18,293 nt of DNA, taken from assembly GCA_002394305.1 (NCBI GenBank), contig DGTM01000035.1:60358-78650 (forward strand), given 5' to 3'. Under the pieces are notes generated by a model. That model worked only from the letters and a program-made list of their open reading frames with translations, did not search any database and was not told where the DNA came from. The stretch is from Prevotellaceae bacterium UBA4336. Its GTDB lineage: Bacteria > Bacteroidota > Bacteroidia > Bacteroidales > Bacteroidaceae. This document shows, piece after piece, positions 1 through 7,473 of the stretch. The position numbers were made by a program, and so were the translations under genes. Each line of letters opens with the position of its first letter. Positions within the stretch are counted from its first letter, which is position 1.

Positions 1-1430
1 TTATATATATAATGTATTGTCTCGCGCATAATCTTTGCCCCGCTCACCCACATGATGCCGGCATAGAGGACGGCGGCAAGCAGGATGCGACTCAGCAGGA
101 GCAGCCACAGGTTCTCGATTCCTCTGGTGAGCCACCATGTGATGCCAAGCACAAGGAGGGTGAAGACGAGGAATGGCGCCGTGTCCTTCAGGGCATCCGT
201 GAAGGTGAAGCGCGTCAGTCGCCAGGCAAACCACTGCCAAATGGCGAGCCAGGCAATGTTGAGGGCCACGAAATAGATGACCATCGGCAGGAACCCATAA
301 GGGTAGAGCAGGATGAGACCCGTCCAGACTGCCAGACATTGGCCTATCGTGCAAGCCATGTTGACGTCGCTCCGGCCTCGGCTGATTGTGAGGTTGCTGT
401 AGAGCGTGGTAATGGGGACGAAGGCTCCATGCAGGCAAAGCAGGGAGAGTATCAGGCCGCTCTCCCTCCACTTCTCGCCTCCGGCCAGCAGGATGAACTC
501 CTGCGCCACCAGTCCCAGCCCGAGCATAGCGGGGAAAGAGACAAAGCAGATGAAGCGGAGCATCTTCCGAAAAACCTGCCGATAGCGGTCGGTATCGTCC
601 GTGACCTGTGTCAGAGTAGGCTGGCTGGTGCTTGTCACCATTCCGTTTATCGTGCTTGAGGCCATGTCGTTCCACTTCTTGGCATTCGAATAGACGCCGG
701 CTATGTGGTCGCCAAAGAACTTGCCGAGCAGGACGGAAAAGGCGTGGAGGTTGCAGATGTTCACAATGTTGGTGAGCATCAGCTTGCTGCTGAAGCCGAA
801 CATCCGCCATGCGGGAGCCAGGCTGAAGCGGGACGTTGGCCTCCAGGGAGAGAAGAACCAGGCCATGACCTGCGTGACGAAGACAAAACAGACCGCCTGC
901 GTCACGATGGCCCACGAAGCAAAGCCCTTCACAGCCATCACGATGCCGACGATTCCGGAGAGGAGCATCGCCACGAGCGAGCAGATGCTGGTCTGCCGGA
1001 CCATCAGGTGTCCAAAGAGATAAGCCCGCTGAACTGTGCCGAGCCCCGAGAGGAGGAAGCCCAGGAAAAGCACCCTGGCGAGCGGAACGAGCTCCTCCTG
1101 TCCGTAGAAATCCGCGATAAGCGGGGCGCAGAACCACAGGATGACGTAGAGCGAGCCGCTGACCAGGAGGTTGAACCAAAAGACAGAGTTGTACTCTTCG
1201 TGCGTCGGCTCGCGCCGATTGCACAGCGCCGCGATGAAACCACTCTCCTGCAGGGCACTCGCCAGGGCAGCGAAGATGTTCAGCATCGCCACCTTCCCGT
1301 AGTCCTCGGGCGTGAGATATTGGAGCAAGACCAACCCGAACACAGCCCCTATGAGCTGCATCAGTCCGTTGGAGAGCCCGCCCCAAAACATCCCGCCGGC
1401 AGTACGTTCCTTTAGTGATTTCTCTTCCAT
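1..1430 (-). CDS. Polysaccharide/oligosaccharide flippase, WzxC-like (3' end beyond window)
   Basis: Translating the minus strand from the ATG at 1430-1428 gives 476 uninterrupted codons to the left edge with no stop, so the C-terminus is just outside the window. The protein starts MEEKSLKERTAGGMFWGGLS and continues with many hydrophobic segments separated by short charged loops, plus internal phrases such as LQYLTPEDYGKVAML and AGVYSNAKKWNDM. These are typical of the WzxC-like branch of the MOP flippase superfamily (Polysacc_synt_3), whose members are about 480-500 residues, so nearly all of it is present. Such proteins move lipid-linked oligosaccharide units across the inner membrane for capsule, exopolysaccharide or O-antigen assembly. 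No other glycan gene lies to its right, so any gene cluster it belongs to would extend to the left. Family assignment is firm; the exported glycan cannot be told. Confidence 0.88.
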   Translation of the reverse strand, partial: MEEKSLKERTAGGMFWGGLSNGLMQLIGAVFGLVLLQYLTPEDYGKVAMLNIFAALASALQESGFIAALCNRREPTHEEYNSVFWFNLLVSGSLYVILWFCAPLIADFYGQEELVPLARVLFLGFLLSGLGTVQRAYLFGHLMVRQTSICSLVAMLLSGIVGIVMAVKGFASWAIVTQAVCFVFVTQVMAWFFSPWRPTSRFSLAPAWRMFGFSSKLMLTNIVNICNLHAFSVLLGKFFGDHIAGVYSNAKKWNDMASSTINGMVTSTSQPTLTQVTDDTDRYRQVFRKMLRFICFVSFPAMLGLGLVAQEFILLAGGEKWRESGLILSLLCLHGAFVPITTLYSNLTISRGRSDVNMACTIGQCLAVWTGLILLYPYGFLPMVIYFVALNIAWLAIWQWFAWRLTRFTFTDALKDTAPFLVFTLLVLGITWWLTRGIENLWLLLLSRILLAAVLYAGIMWVSGAKIMRETIHYIY

Positions 1431-1572
1431 TGCCCAGCAAAAGTCACGAAAGAACGAGAGAAGGGCCAATTACATTTGAGCTTTTCCGGGTACAAGTAAC
1501 TTCGGCAGAGCCAAAGAAACGGAAGAAGCTGAAACTGTCCGCCGCAGTCATTCGTTTCGCAGATGCTCTTTG

Positions 1573-2727
1573 CTACAGAATCTGATGATACAGGTCGATG
1601 ATGTCCTGTTTGCTGACGGGACGCGGATTGCCTGGTGTGCAGACATCGTTGATGGCTTGCTCGGCCAGCGCCTCTATGTCCTTCTCGGCAATACCGAGGT
1701 CGCTGAGCCGTTTGTTGGTGCCGACCATTGCACTCAGCTCTTCGATGGCCTTGCAAGCGGCTTCGGCAGCCTCATCGGTGGTCATCGTGGGCTGATAGAC
1801 GCCGCATGCCTTGGCTATCTCCACATATTTCTGCTTGGCGGCTGGCATGTTGAAGCGCATCACGGTGGGCAGCAGCATGGCACAGGCCACGCCATGGGGC
1901 ACGTCGAAGAGGGCACTCAGCGGATGCGCCATACCATGGTCCACGCCCAGACCTACATTCGAGAAGGCCATGCCGGCCACGTACTGGGCCACAGCCATTC
2001 CGTCGCGCCCCACAGGGTTCGTGGGCTCATTGACGGCCACGGGCAGGTACTTGTGTATCATCTCGATGGCCTTCACCTCGAACATGTCGCTCAGCTCCCA
2101 GGCAGCCTTCGTGATGAGTCCCTCGATGGCATGTGTCATGGCATCCATGCCGGTGGCTGCCGTGAGGCTCCCAGGCAGAGAATACATCAGTTCGGCATCG
2201 ATAATGGCCACGCAGGGGATGTCGTTCGGGTCGACGCAGACCATCTTAGCCTGGCGCGACTCATCGATGATGACGTAGTTGATGGTCGTCTCGGCTGCTG
2301 TGCCGGCTGTGGTGGGCAGGGCGATGATGGGCAGCGACTTCTTCTTCGTGTCTGCCACGCCCTCCAGCGAGACGATGTCGCCGAACTCGGGGTTGTTCAC
2401 CACGATGCCGATGCCCTTGGCCGTGTCCATCGACGAGCCGCCGCCGATAGCCACGATGAAGTCGGCCTGTGCGCGCTTGCAGGCCTCGATGCCGTTCTTC
2501 ACGTTGGTCACGGTGGGATTGGGCTTCACATCGTCGAATATCTCGTAGGCGATACCGGCCTCATCCATCACATCGAGCACCTTCCGGGCCACGCCAAACT
2601 GCATCAAACCTTTGTCTGTGACTACGAGGGCCTTGCGGAATCCGAATCTTTTCACTACTCCAGGCAGCTCCTTCCGAGCGCCAGGACCGAAGTACGATAC
2701 TTCGTTAAGAATAAATCTGTTTACCAT
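1573..2727 (-). CDS. fucO: Lactaldehyde reductase / iron-containing alcohol dehydrogenase FucO
   Basis: The 384-residue product matches E. coli FucO in length and along its whole length as I remember that sequence. It has the NAD-binding stretch IAIGGGS-like VAIGGGSSMDTAKGIGI (about 93-109), PTTAGTAAETTINYVI (138-153), and the metal-binding residues D195 and H199 in GMDAMTHAIEG plus H264 and H278 in VDHGMAHP and VPHGV. FucO reduces L-lactaldehyde to 1,2-propanediol with NADH in anaerobic fucose and rhamnose breakdown; related enzymes act on other diols, so substrate is inferred. I chose the ATG at 2727 because MVNRFILNE aligns with the known N-terminus; an ATG 51 bases upstream would add residues encoded across the promoter. 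It stands alone, 142 bases before the flippase on the same strand. Confidence 0.9.
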   Translation of the reverse strand: MVNRFILNEVSYFGPGARKELPGVVKRFGFRKALVVTDKGLMQFGVARKVLDVMDEAGIAYEIFDDVKPNPTVTNVKNGIEACKRAQADFIVAIGGGSSMDTAKGIGIVVNNPEFGDIVSLEGVADTKKKSLPIIALPTTAGTAAETTINYVIIDESRQAKMVCVDPNDIPCVAIIDAELMYSLPGSLTAATGMDAMTHAIEGLITKAAWELSDMFEVKAIEMIHKYLPVAVNEPTNPVGRDGMAVAQYVAGMAFSNVGLGVDHGMAHPLSALFDVPHGVACAMLLPTVMRFNMPAAKQKYVEIAKACGVYQPTMTTDEAAEAACKAIEELSAMVGTNKRLSDLGIAEKDIEALAEQAINDVCTPGNPRPVSKQDIIDLYHQIL

Positions 2728-2747
2728 AGTTTTAGATGTTTTCGGGT

Positions 2748-2779
2748 GTAAAGTTACGAAAAAAACACCAATCCCCAAA
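2748..2779 (-). promoter_or_regulatory. Promoter of fucO
   Basis: On the minus strand TTTG (2779-2776) is followed after 19 bases by TAACTTTAC (2756-2748), about 20 bases before the fucO ATG. This fits the Bacteroidetes primary promoter pattern TTTG-N19-21-TAnnTTTG apart from the last base. It supports the start at 2727, since the longer reading frame would begin inside this promoter. Confidence 0.6.
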
Positions 2780-2850
2780 ATTTTTCAATTTAATTCGTGG
2801 CTTTTTGAGAGCAAGTGCGTTCAATGCACAATTATACCCTGGGGACTGCC

Positions 2851-2878
2851 TGATTTACGCAGGTACGCGATAATCAGT
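2851..2878. other. Imperfect inverted repeat in the fucO / WYL-regulator divergent spacer
   Basis: CTGATT (2851-2856) and AATCAG (2873-2878) are the ends of an 11-base imperfect inverted repeat (9 of 11 positions pair) around a 6-base centre. It lies between two divergently transcribed genes, 30 bases upstream of the WYL-regulator promoter, so it could be an operator. No second copy was seen in the window. Confidence 0.3.
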
Positions 2879-2906
2879 CAATGAATAAATAATTCTAACT
2901 TGTGCC

Positions 2907-2936
2907 TTGTTTTTTCACATGTCTTTTGTAACTTTG
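2907..2936 (+). promoter_or_regulatory. Promoter of the WYL-domain regulator gene
   Basis: TTG at 2907-2909, a 19-base spacer and TAACTTTG at 2929-2936 match the Bacteroidetes promoter consensus well. The start codon follows 22 bases later, implying a very short leader. Confidence 0.65.
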
Positions 2937-2958
2937 CACCAGACTAACGATTTTTGCT

Positions 2959-3885
2959 ATGGCAAAGGACCTTATCAACAAATATGTTTGGCTCGTGGAC
3001 ACCATCTACAGGGCCAGACGAATCACCTTCGAGGAAATCAACCAGAAGTGGCTCGACCAAGACATGGACACGAAGCCCATACCCATCCGCACCTTCCACA
3101 AATGGAAGATTGCGGCCGAGGACATGTTCAACCTCGTCATCGAGTGTGAGCGCAAAGGCGGCTACCATTATTATATAGATAATGTGGAGGAAGTCAGGCG
3201 CGGAGGGCTTCGCAGCTGGCTGCTCAAGACCATCTCCGTCAGCAACCTGCTGCTGGACAGCCAGTCCATCAAGGACCGCATCCTCCTCGAGGATATTCCA
3301 TCGGGACAGGACGCCTTGGCGCTCATCCTCGAAGCGATGAAGACGAACACCCAGCTTCGCATCACCTACCAAAGCTATTGGCGCGAAGAGAGTTACACGT
3401 TCAACGTCCATCCCTATTGCGTGAAGCTTTTCAAGCAACGCTGGTATCTGGTTGCACTCAGCCCGCACCTCAACCGCATCATGATTTATGCCCTCGACCG
3501 CATCTTCGACATCGCCAAGCTCGACGGCGTGACCTTCACGATGCCCGACGAATTCTACCCCGAGGACTTCTTCTACAACTACTACGGCATCATCGCCGGC
3601 ACCAACCGCAAGCCCGAAAAGGTCAGGCTGAAGGTTTCCGCAAGCCAGGCCAACTACCTTCGCTCCCTGCCGCTCCACGACACCCAAGAGGAAACAGAAA
3701 GGAACGAAGCTTTCAGCATCTTCACCCTTCGCATCTGTCCCGAATTCGACTTCTATCAGGAGATTCTGTCGAATGGTGAAGATGTCGAAGTGCTCGAACC
3801 CAAGTGGATGAGAGAAGAGATAGGTGAGATAACCCATCGGATGTGGAACAAATATGCAACTACTCATAATATAATCAATGGATAA
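2959..3885 (+). CDS. WYL-domain transcriptional regulator
   Basis: A 308-residue protein with a helical N-terminal region that fits a winged-helix DNA-binding domain (about 1-75), followed by a WYL domain. The diagnostic RWYLVA is at 161-166 and YALDRI at 177-182, preceded by LRITYQSYW (133-141). A C-terminal extension of about 80 residues follows, as in standard WYL regulators. WYL domains sense ligands, often nucleotides or nucleic acid fragments, and in BrxR/CapW-type proteins repress phage-defence operons. Here the next gene is a DEDDh exonuclease 82 bases downstream on the same strand, and the island begins after that, so regulation of one or both is plausible but not shown. The start is fixed by the promoter 22 bases upstream. 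Confidence 0.88.
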   Translation: MAKDLINKYVWLVDTIYRARRITFEEINQKWLDQDMDTKPIPIRTFHKWKIAAEDMFNLVIECERKGGYHYYIDNVEEVRRGGLRSWLLKTISVSNLLLDSQSIKDRILLEDIPSGQDALALILEAMKTNTQLRITYQSYWREESYTFNVHPYCVKLFKQRWYLVALSPHLNRIMIYALDRIFDIAKLDGVTFTMPDEFYPEDFFYNYYGIIAGTNRKPEKVRLKVSASQANYLRSLPLHDTQEETERNEAFSIFTLRICPEFDFYQEILSNGEDVEVLEPKWMREEIGEITHRMWNKYATTHNIING

Positions 3886-3902
3886 ACACAAATAAGACAA
3901 AC

Positions 3903-3929
3903 ATCCGTTCAATCCGAGCAATCCGTGTT
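3903..3929. repeat. Three tandem 9-base units between WYL regulator and exonuclease genes
   Basis: ATCCGTTCA, ATCCGAGCA and ATCCGTGTT follow each other without gaps, all beginning ATCCG. Short runs of this kind occur in Bacteroidales intergenic DNA; no function is evident. Confidence 0.6.
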
Positions 3930-3967
3930 CTATAACAGAAGCTCCGAGGTTAATTAGTAAATGGTAA

Positions 3968-4459
3968 ATGAAAGATTTTGCAGCAATTGATTTTGAGACC
4001 GCCAACAACGAGCGCAGCAGCGTCTGCTCTGTTGGTATCGTTATCGTTCGTAACGGCGAGATAGTCGATTCGTTCTACTCCCTCATTCAGCCCGAGCCGA
4101 ACTACTACAACTACTGGTGTTCGCAGGTTCATGGCCTTTGCCGGGAAGACACAGAAGATGCCCCCATCTTCCCTGATGTCTGGGCACAGATAGAGCCACT
4201 GATAGAGGGTCTGCCCCTTGTGGCCCACAACAGGCCCTTCGACGAGAGTTGCCTCAAAGCCGTCTTCCGCGTCTATCGGATGGACTATCCCGACTATGAG
4301 TTCTTCGACACCCTCTGTGTCTCCCGTCGCAAGTTCCCCTCCTTGCCGAACCACCAGCTCCAGACCGTTGCCCAGGCCTGCGGCTTCTGCATGAAGAACC
4401 ACCACCACGCCCTCGCCGATGCCGAAGCCTGCGCCTGGATAGCAAGGGAGATACTTTAA
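3968..4459 (+). CDS. DEDDh 3'-5' exonuclease (DnaQ-like)
   Basis: A 163-residue stand-alone exonuclease domain. All catalytic positions of the DEDDh family can be seen: D8 and E10 in AIDFETAN, D92 in AHNRPFDESCL, and H146 and D151 in NHHHALADAEA (the H-x4-D spacing of DnaQ). It should remove nucleotides from DNA or RNA 3' ends with two metal ions. The length fits a minimal exonuclease domain without polymerase or BRCT parts. The start is the second of two close in-frame-independent ATGs; only the one at 3968 opens the frame. It lies downstream of the WYL regulator. Its last 15 codons (4412-4459) have a synonymous-diverged counterpart at 8808-8855, suggesting that its 3' end is an island junction. 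Confidence 0.88.
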   Translation: MKDFAAIDFETANNERSSVCSVGIVIVRNGEIVDSFYSLIQPEPNYYNYWCSQVHGLCREDTEDAPIFPDVWAQIEPLIEGLPLVAHNRPFDESCLKAVFRVYRMDYPDYEFFDTLCVSRRKFPSLPNHQLQTVAQACGFCMKNHHHALADAEACAWIAREIL

Positions 4460-4485
4460 GTAAAAAAGGAACATCACGTGTGACG

Positions 4486-4573
4486 ATGACAAAAATAACG
4501 TGTTATGATGGCAAACTTAACGTGCTGCGTTGGCAAACACTCCACGCTGTGTTTGGCAATTCAACTTGGAGAG
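4486..4573. repeat. Degenerate tandem array of 22-base units
   Basis: Three consecutive 22-base units (4486-4507, 4508-4529, 4530-4551) and a weaker fourth (4552-4573) share a pattern close to ATGGCAAAcnTAACGTGnTnnG; the core TAACGTG is exact in the first two units. The 22-base period equals about two DNA turns, as expected if protein sites are spaced on one face. It occupies the first part of the 386-base gene-free stretch 4460-4845 after the exonuclease gene. No convincing gene lies there. Confidence 0.5.
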
Positions 4574-4579
4574 TTTTGC

Positions 4580-4738
4580 AAAACACCCGTCACTCGTCAC
4601 CAAATGGCCTTAACATACTGTATATTAACAAGAAATGATGATGACGAGTTCCTGATGACTCATCACCCACTCATCACCCTCAGAGCTTATTGATAATTAA
4701 AGACTTAAGTGCCTATGGTGACGAGTGACGAGTGTTTT
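4580..4738. repeat. Repeat element with heptamer-built inverted arms (MITE-like)
   Basis: The left arm 4580-4601 and right arm 4717-4738 are reverse complements over 22 bases with one mismatch. Each arm contains tandem heptamers (CCGTCAC-TCGTCAC on the left, GTGACGA twice on the right). Between them are an 11-base exact tandem pair, ACTCATCACCC at 4658-4668 and 4669-4679, and the palindrome TGATGACTCATCA (4653-4665). The 159-base unit has no coding potential and resembles a miniature inverted-repeat element; target duplications were not found. A related heptamer element lies at 17074-17173. Confidence 0.55.
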
Positions 4739-4795
4739 TCATTTCAGCTGAAAATAAAATCCTCATCCATCACTCTACATTCAAAAAAATAATAG

Positions 4796-4803
4796 TATCT
4801 TTG
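4796..4803 (+). promoter_or_regulatory. Promoter -7 element of the module A operon
   Basis: TATCTTTG matches TAnnTTTG and lies 42 bases before the ATG at 4846. No good TTTG is found at the expected distance upstream, so only the -7 half is supported. Confidence 0.45.
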
Positions 4804-4845
4804 CAAAGGAAACAGAGAATTATCCACCCCAAAACTCAAAATATT

Positions 4846-5079
4846 ATGGAAAGAAAAGAGATTAAAGAACTCATTGAGAAGTACAGACGGATGAGTCAAC
4901 AAGAGCGGAGGTATGGAGCAGAAAAGTGTGCATTCTTTGAAAGAGTTGCAGACCAAATCGAAGACAACATCTATACCTATGAAGATGACTGTTTCGAAAC
5001 CGAAGAAGATATCATCAACGATGTAAAGGAAGCCTTTGCAGAAGTGGATGATAATTATGAAAGAGAAGATTATGAATAA
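4846..5079 (+). CDS. Small highly acidic protein, first gene of module A
   Basis: A 77-residue protein that I do not recognise. It has 26 acidic and 12 basic residues. The first 33 residues are mixed and basic-rich (MERKEIKELIEKYRRM, then RR and EK pairs) and look helical; the rest is strongly acidic, with runs such as YEDDCFETEED and ending NYEREDYE. It precedes the DUF262-DUF1524 gene by 28 bases on the same strand and probably shares its transcript. An acidic partner could restrain a DNA-binding nuclease by charge mimicry or be an adaptor, but that is inference from composition only. I took the ATG at 4846 because the frame's earlier ATG lies upstream of the TATCTTTG promoter element. The AT-rich codon use matches the following gene. 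Confidence 0.7.
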   Translation: MERKEIKELIEKYRRMSQQERRYGAEKCAFFERVADQIEDNIYTYEDDCFETEEDIINDVKEAFAEVDDNYEREDYE

Positions 5080-5107
5080 TTGATATGTACATTTCACACT
5101 TATTATT

Positions 5108-6781
5108 ATGGAAGCATCAACAACCATTGAAGGTATGATTCGCGGAAACCGAATTTTTGTACCTGACTATCAACGGGCTTATTCGTGGGAAGTAGAAAAG
5201 CAGGTTTCAGTTTTCCTAAATGACCTTGAGGATTACCTACATAGTAATGTGGGAACCCCATATTATTTCGGTCATTTCCTCTATGAAAAAAAACAGGATA
5301 ATGAATATGCCATTATAGATGGACAGCAACGACTAACAACCCTTACCATCTTTATATGTGCATTATTCAATCGTATAAGGGAAGAAAGAGAGATTACCGA
5401 AGACGAAGAAATCGTCTATGAAAATATGATTAAACGCAAAAGTCGCTATAATTTTTCGACAGTACAATACGATGATCAACTTTTCCGTGACTATGTTATA
5501 GACAACGTAAAGAAAAACCCATACGGAATTGATACCACTTCTGGGAAACGAATTGTTGCAGCATATGATTTTTTTGTTAAGGAAATGAAGACCATGAATA
5601 TAGAACATTTAAATTCTTTGTTGTCTTCAGTTACAAATGCTTCATGTACTACACATATAGTTAATGGAGAAGCGGAGGCCATTCAGATGTTTATTTTCCA
5701 AAACAATCGAGGAAAGAAACCATCACGATTAGAGGTTGTCAAGGCACAGTTCATGTATAACATTCATATTTATGGATTAGAGGATACTGATGCTTTGATT
5801 CAAGAGGTGAAAAGCCGTTTCGAACATATTTACCGATCTATATCAGACATAGAAGATTTTGTTGATGAAGATGCAGTACTGACTCAGACATTAAAAGTCT
5901 TCTTCAATACACTATGGAGTGTTAAATATGAAAAGATTGATGAGGAGATTGCGAAAGACTCTCGTTTGGACTTTATCAAAAACTTTACGCTCGCTCTTGA
6001 CAGAAGCTTTAATAATTTATCCAGGCTCAACTTTGACAGAAAATATAACATTGATATTGAGGGTTCATTGCTTTGCGGACATTATGACATTATACTGCCT
6101 TTTTTCATAAAAGCCTATACAAATGGAGTTGAACTTGATGAAATAGGAAGAATGGCCAAGGCATTAGGTGACTTGATGTTAAGAGACATGATTGTCAAAA
6201 CACGTGCAGACTTAATATCACGAATGAATGACGTATTTGTCAATTTAGGAACTTCTGTCAATGATATAATTGGGCGTATTCAGTGGATGAAAACTATTGA
6301 AGGGAATTATTGGTGGGGACACTGGAGTAATGAAGAACTCATAAACGTTCTTAATGCCCCATTGTATTCAAACTACCATAATGCCGCAAAATTAATCTTG
6401 TGGAAATATGAAAACTATCTCAAAGAAAATGAGGGGAAAGCTGGTTATGCACCAATTCATTATAACAGCATAAGTAGTGCGCATTTAGAGCATATTGCGC
6501 CTCAAACCGAAAACGGAGAAAAAATAGCTGCTGGATATGATGAATATGATGAGGACTTCATAAACAATTATCTATTAAATATCGGTAATTTCCTTCTCCT
6601 TTCTGGTACACACAATGAATCAATCGGTAACAAACCTTTTGAAATTAAAAGGGATTCTTATAATCAACTCCGTCAGCAACGTGAAATACAAGAGATGACT
6701 GAAAACGATCATATATGGGACAGAAAGAAGATACAAAAGCGTAAAGAAAAAATAGTTTCATTTATTTTGAATAATATGTAG
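5108..6781 (+). CDS. DUF262-DUF1524 protein, GmrSD/SspE-like nuclease (module A)
   Basis: A 557-residue protein with both domains of the GmrSD class. The N-terminal DUF262 part has FVPDYQRAYSW (17-27) and the nucleotide-binding motif IIDGQQRLTTL (69-79), plus FIFQNNRGKKPSRLEVVKA (195-213). The C-terminal DUF1524 HNH-type nuclease part has AHLEHIAPQ (458-466, catalytic H462), NIGNFLLLS (491-499), N503 and GNKPFEIK (507-514). Known relatives are the type IV enzyme GmrSD, which cuts glucosylated phage DNA in a nucleotide-dependent way, and SspE of phosphorothioate-based defence. No DNA-modifying genes are nearby, so a stand-alone modification-sensing role is more likely. The PLD gene starts at the next base after its stop, indicating coupled translation. 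The gene is AT-rich (17 to 23 GC per 60 bases in two lines counted), unlike the flanks. Confidence 0.9.
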   Translation: MEASTTIEGMIRGNRIFVPDYQRAYSWEVEKQVSVFLNDLEDYLHSNVGTPYYFGHFLYEKKQDNEYAIIDGQQRLTTLTIFICALFNRIREEREITEDEEIVYENMIKRKSRYNFSTVQYDDQLFRDYVIDNVKKNPYGIDTTSGKRIVAAYDFFVKEMKTMNIEHLNSLLSSVTNASCTTHIVNGEAEAIQMFIFQNNRGKKPSRLEVVKAQFMYNIHIYGLEDTDALIQEVKSRFEHIYRSISDIEDFVDEDAVLTQTLKVFFNTLWSVKYEKIDEEIAKDSRLDFIKNFTLALDRSFNNLSRLNFDRKYNIDIEGSLLCGHYDIILPFFIKAYTNGVELDEIGRMAKALGDLMLRDMIVKTRADLISRMNDVFVNLGTSVNDIIGRIQWMKTIEGNYWWGHWSNEELINVLNAPLYSNYHNAAKLILWKYENYLKENEGKAGYAPIHYNSISSAHLEHIAPQTENGEKIAAGYDEYDEDFINNYLLNIGNFLLLSGTHNESIGNKPFEIKRDSYNQLRQQREIQEMTENDHIWDRKKIQKRKEKIVSFILNNM

Positions 6782-7294
6782 ATGCTTTCCTTCATCTCCA
6801 ACTCTGACCATTACAAAGAGGTGCTTTCACGGGTGCAATCCGTGAAGCACAATCTTTGGATTGGGACTGCCGACATTAAGGACCTTTACATTGAGGTGGG
6901 CAAAGAAACAAAGCCTTTCCTGGCTCTCATTGCTCAGCTCATTCGGAAAGGCGTTGAGGTGCGGCTTATTCATGCCAAGGAGCCTGGGCCGAACTTCAGG
7001 GAGGACTTCGACAAGTATCCTGTCCTGTATGACCGCTTGGAGCGTGTGCTTTGTCCGCGAGTCCACTTCAAGATGCTCGTCTTTGACTGCAAGGAGGTGT
7101 ATGTGGGTAGCGCGAACCTTACAGGTGCCGGCATCGGAATGAAGACAGACAACAAGCGAAACTTCGAGGCTGGCATCCTGACCGATGACCCGGAAATCGT
7201 GGAGCAGGCCATGAACCAGTTCGACGAAGTATGGATAGGGAAACATTGCAAGACCTGCAAACGAAGAGACTTCTGCCTTGACCCAATCGCATAA
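6782..7294 (+). CDS. Single-HKD phospholipase-D-family nuclease-like protein, copy 1
   Basis: A 170-residue protein with one PLD catalytic motif: H95, K97 and D102 in HFKMLVFD, then GSAN (109-112) and E129 in RNFEAG. With a single HKD motif it must dimerise to form an active site, as in Nuc and BfiI; a DNA- or RNA-cutting role is more likely than lipid hydrolysis in this setting. The C-terminus has H155-C156-x2-C159-x5-C165, a possible metal site. Its ATG directly abuts the stop of the DUF262-DUF1524 gene. It is GC-richer than that gene (32 and 33 GC per 60 bases in two lines counted). A copy at 14183-14695 differs at 28 of 502 aligned bases and 7 residues (positions 2-4, 23, 24, 37, 96), and no catalytic residue differs. 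Confidence 0.88.
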   Translation: MLSFISNSDHYKEVLSRVQSVKHNLWIGTADIKDLYIEVGKETKPFLALIAQLIRKGVEVRLIHAKEPGPNFREDFDKYPVLYDRLERVLCPRVHFKMLVFDCKEVYVGSANLTGAGIGMKTDNKRNFEAGILTDDPEIVEQAMNQFDEVWIGKHCKTCKRRDFCLDPIA

Positions 7295-7357
7295 CTTTTC
7301 TTCCCAAAAATTAACGTGAATCCGATGCAAACTAAAGTTCCGCCTGAGCCTACATAT

Positions 7358-7435
7358 CATTTATGGTAATTCGTGGGGCATTTATGGAAATTTGTGTTTT
7401 AGTTTTAACATATAATTGCCATTAATTTCCATTAA
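7358..7435. repeat. AT-rich intergenic repeat after PLD copy 1
   Basis: CATTTATGG-nAATTnGTG occurs twice 21 bases apart (7358 and 7379), and TTTATGGAAATT (7381-7392) pairs with AATTTCCATTAA (7424-7435) at 11 of 12 positions. Two CCATTAATTT copies overlap the right part. This is non-coding filler between the PLD gene and the hairpin; it has no counterpart after PLD copy 2. Confidence 0.4.
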
Positions 7436-7473
7436 TTTTTCGTCGAATACTCGTTAAAACTACATTTTCCTTC

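Noticed and set aside
1..1440. Closed 479-codon frame on the minus strand starting at 1440
   Set aside because: It is out of phase by one with the hydrophobic flippase frame starting at 1430; its translation is rich in R, H, P and G and shows no family pattern.
1570..2751. 393-codon plus-strand frame across the fucO locus
   Set aside because: Antisense shadow: the minus strand encodes a full-length FucO with all metal-binding residues.
2944..4008. 354-codon minus-strand frame
   Set aside because: Antisense to the WYL regulator and start of the exonuclease, both of which have clear motifs on the plus strand.
4505..4693. 62-codon plus-strand frame in the spacer after the exonuclease
   Set aside because: It runs over the 22-base array and inverted-repeat element and has no protein-like pattern.
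4486..4738. CRISPR array
   Set aside because: Units are degenerate, adjacent without spacers and too short; no cas genes are present.
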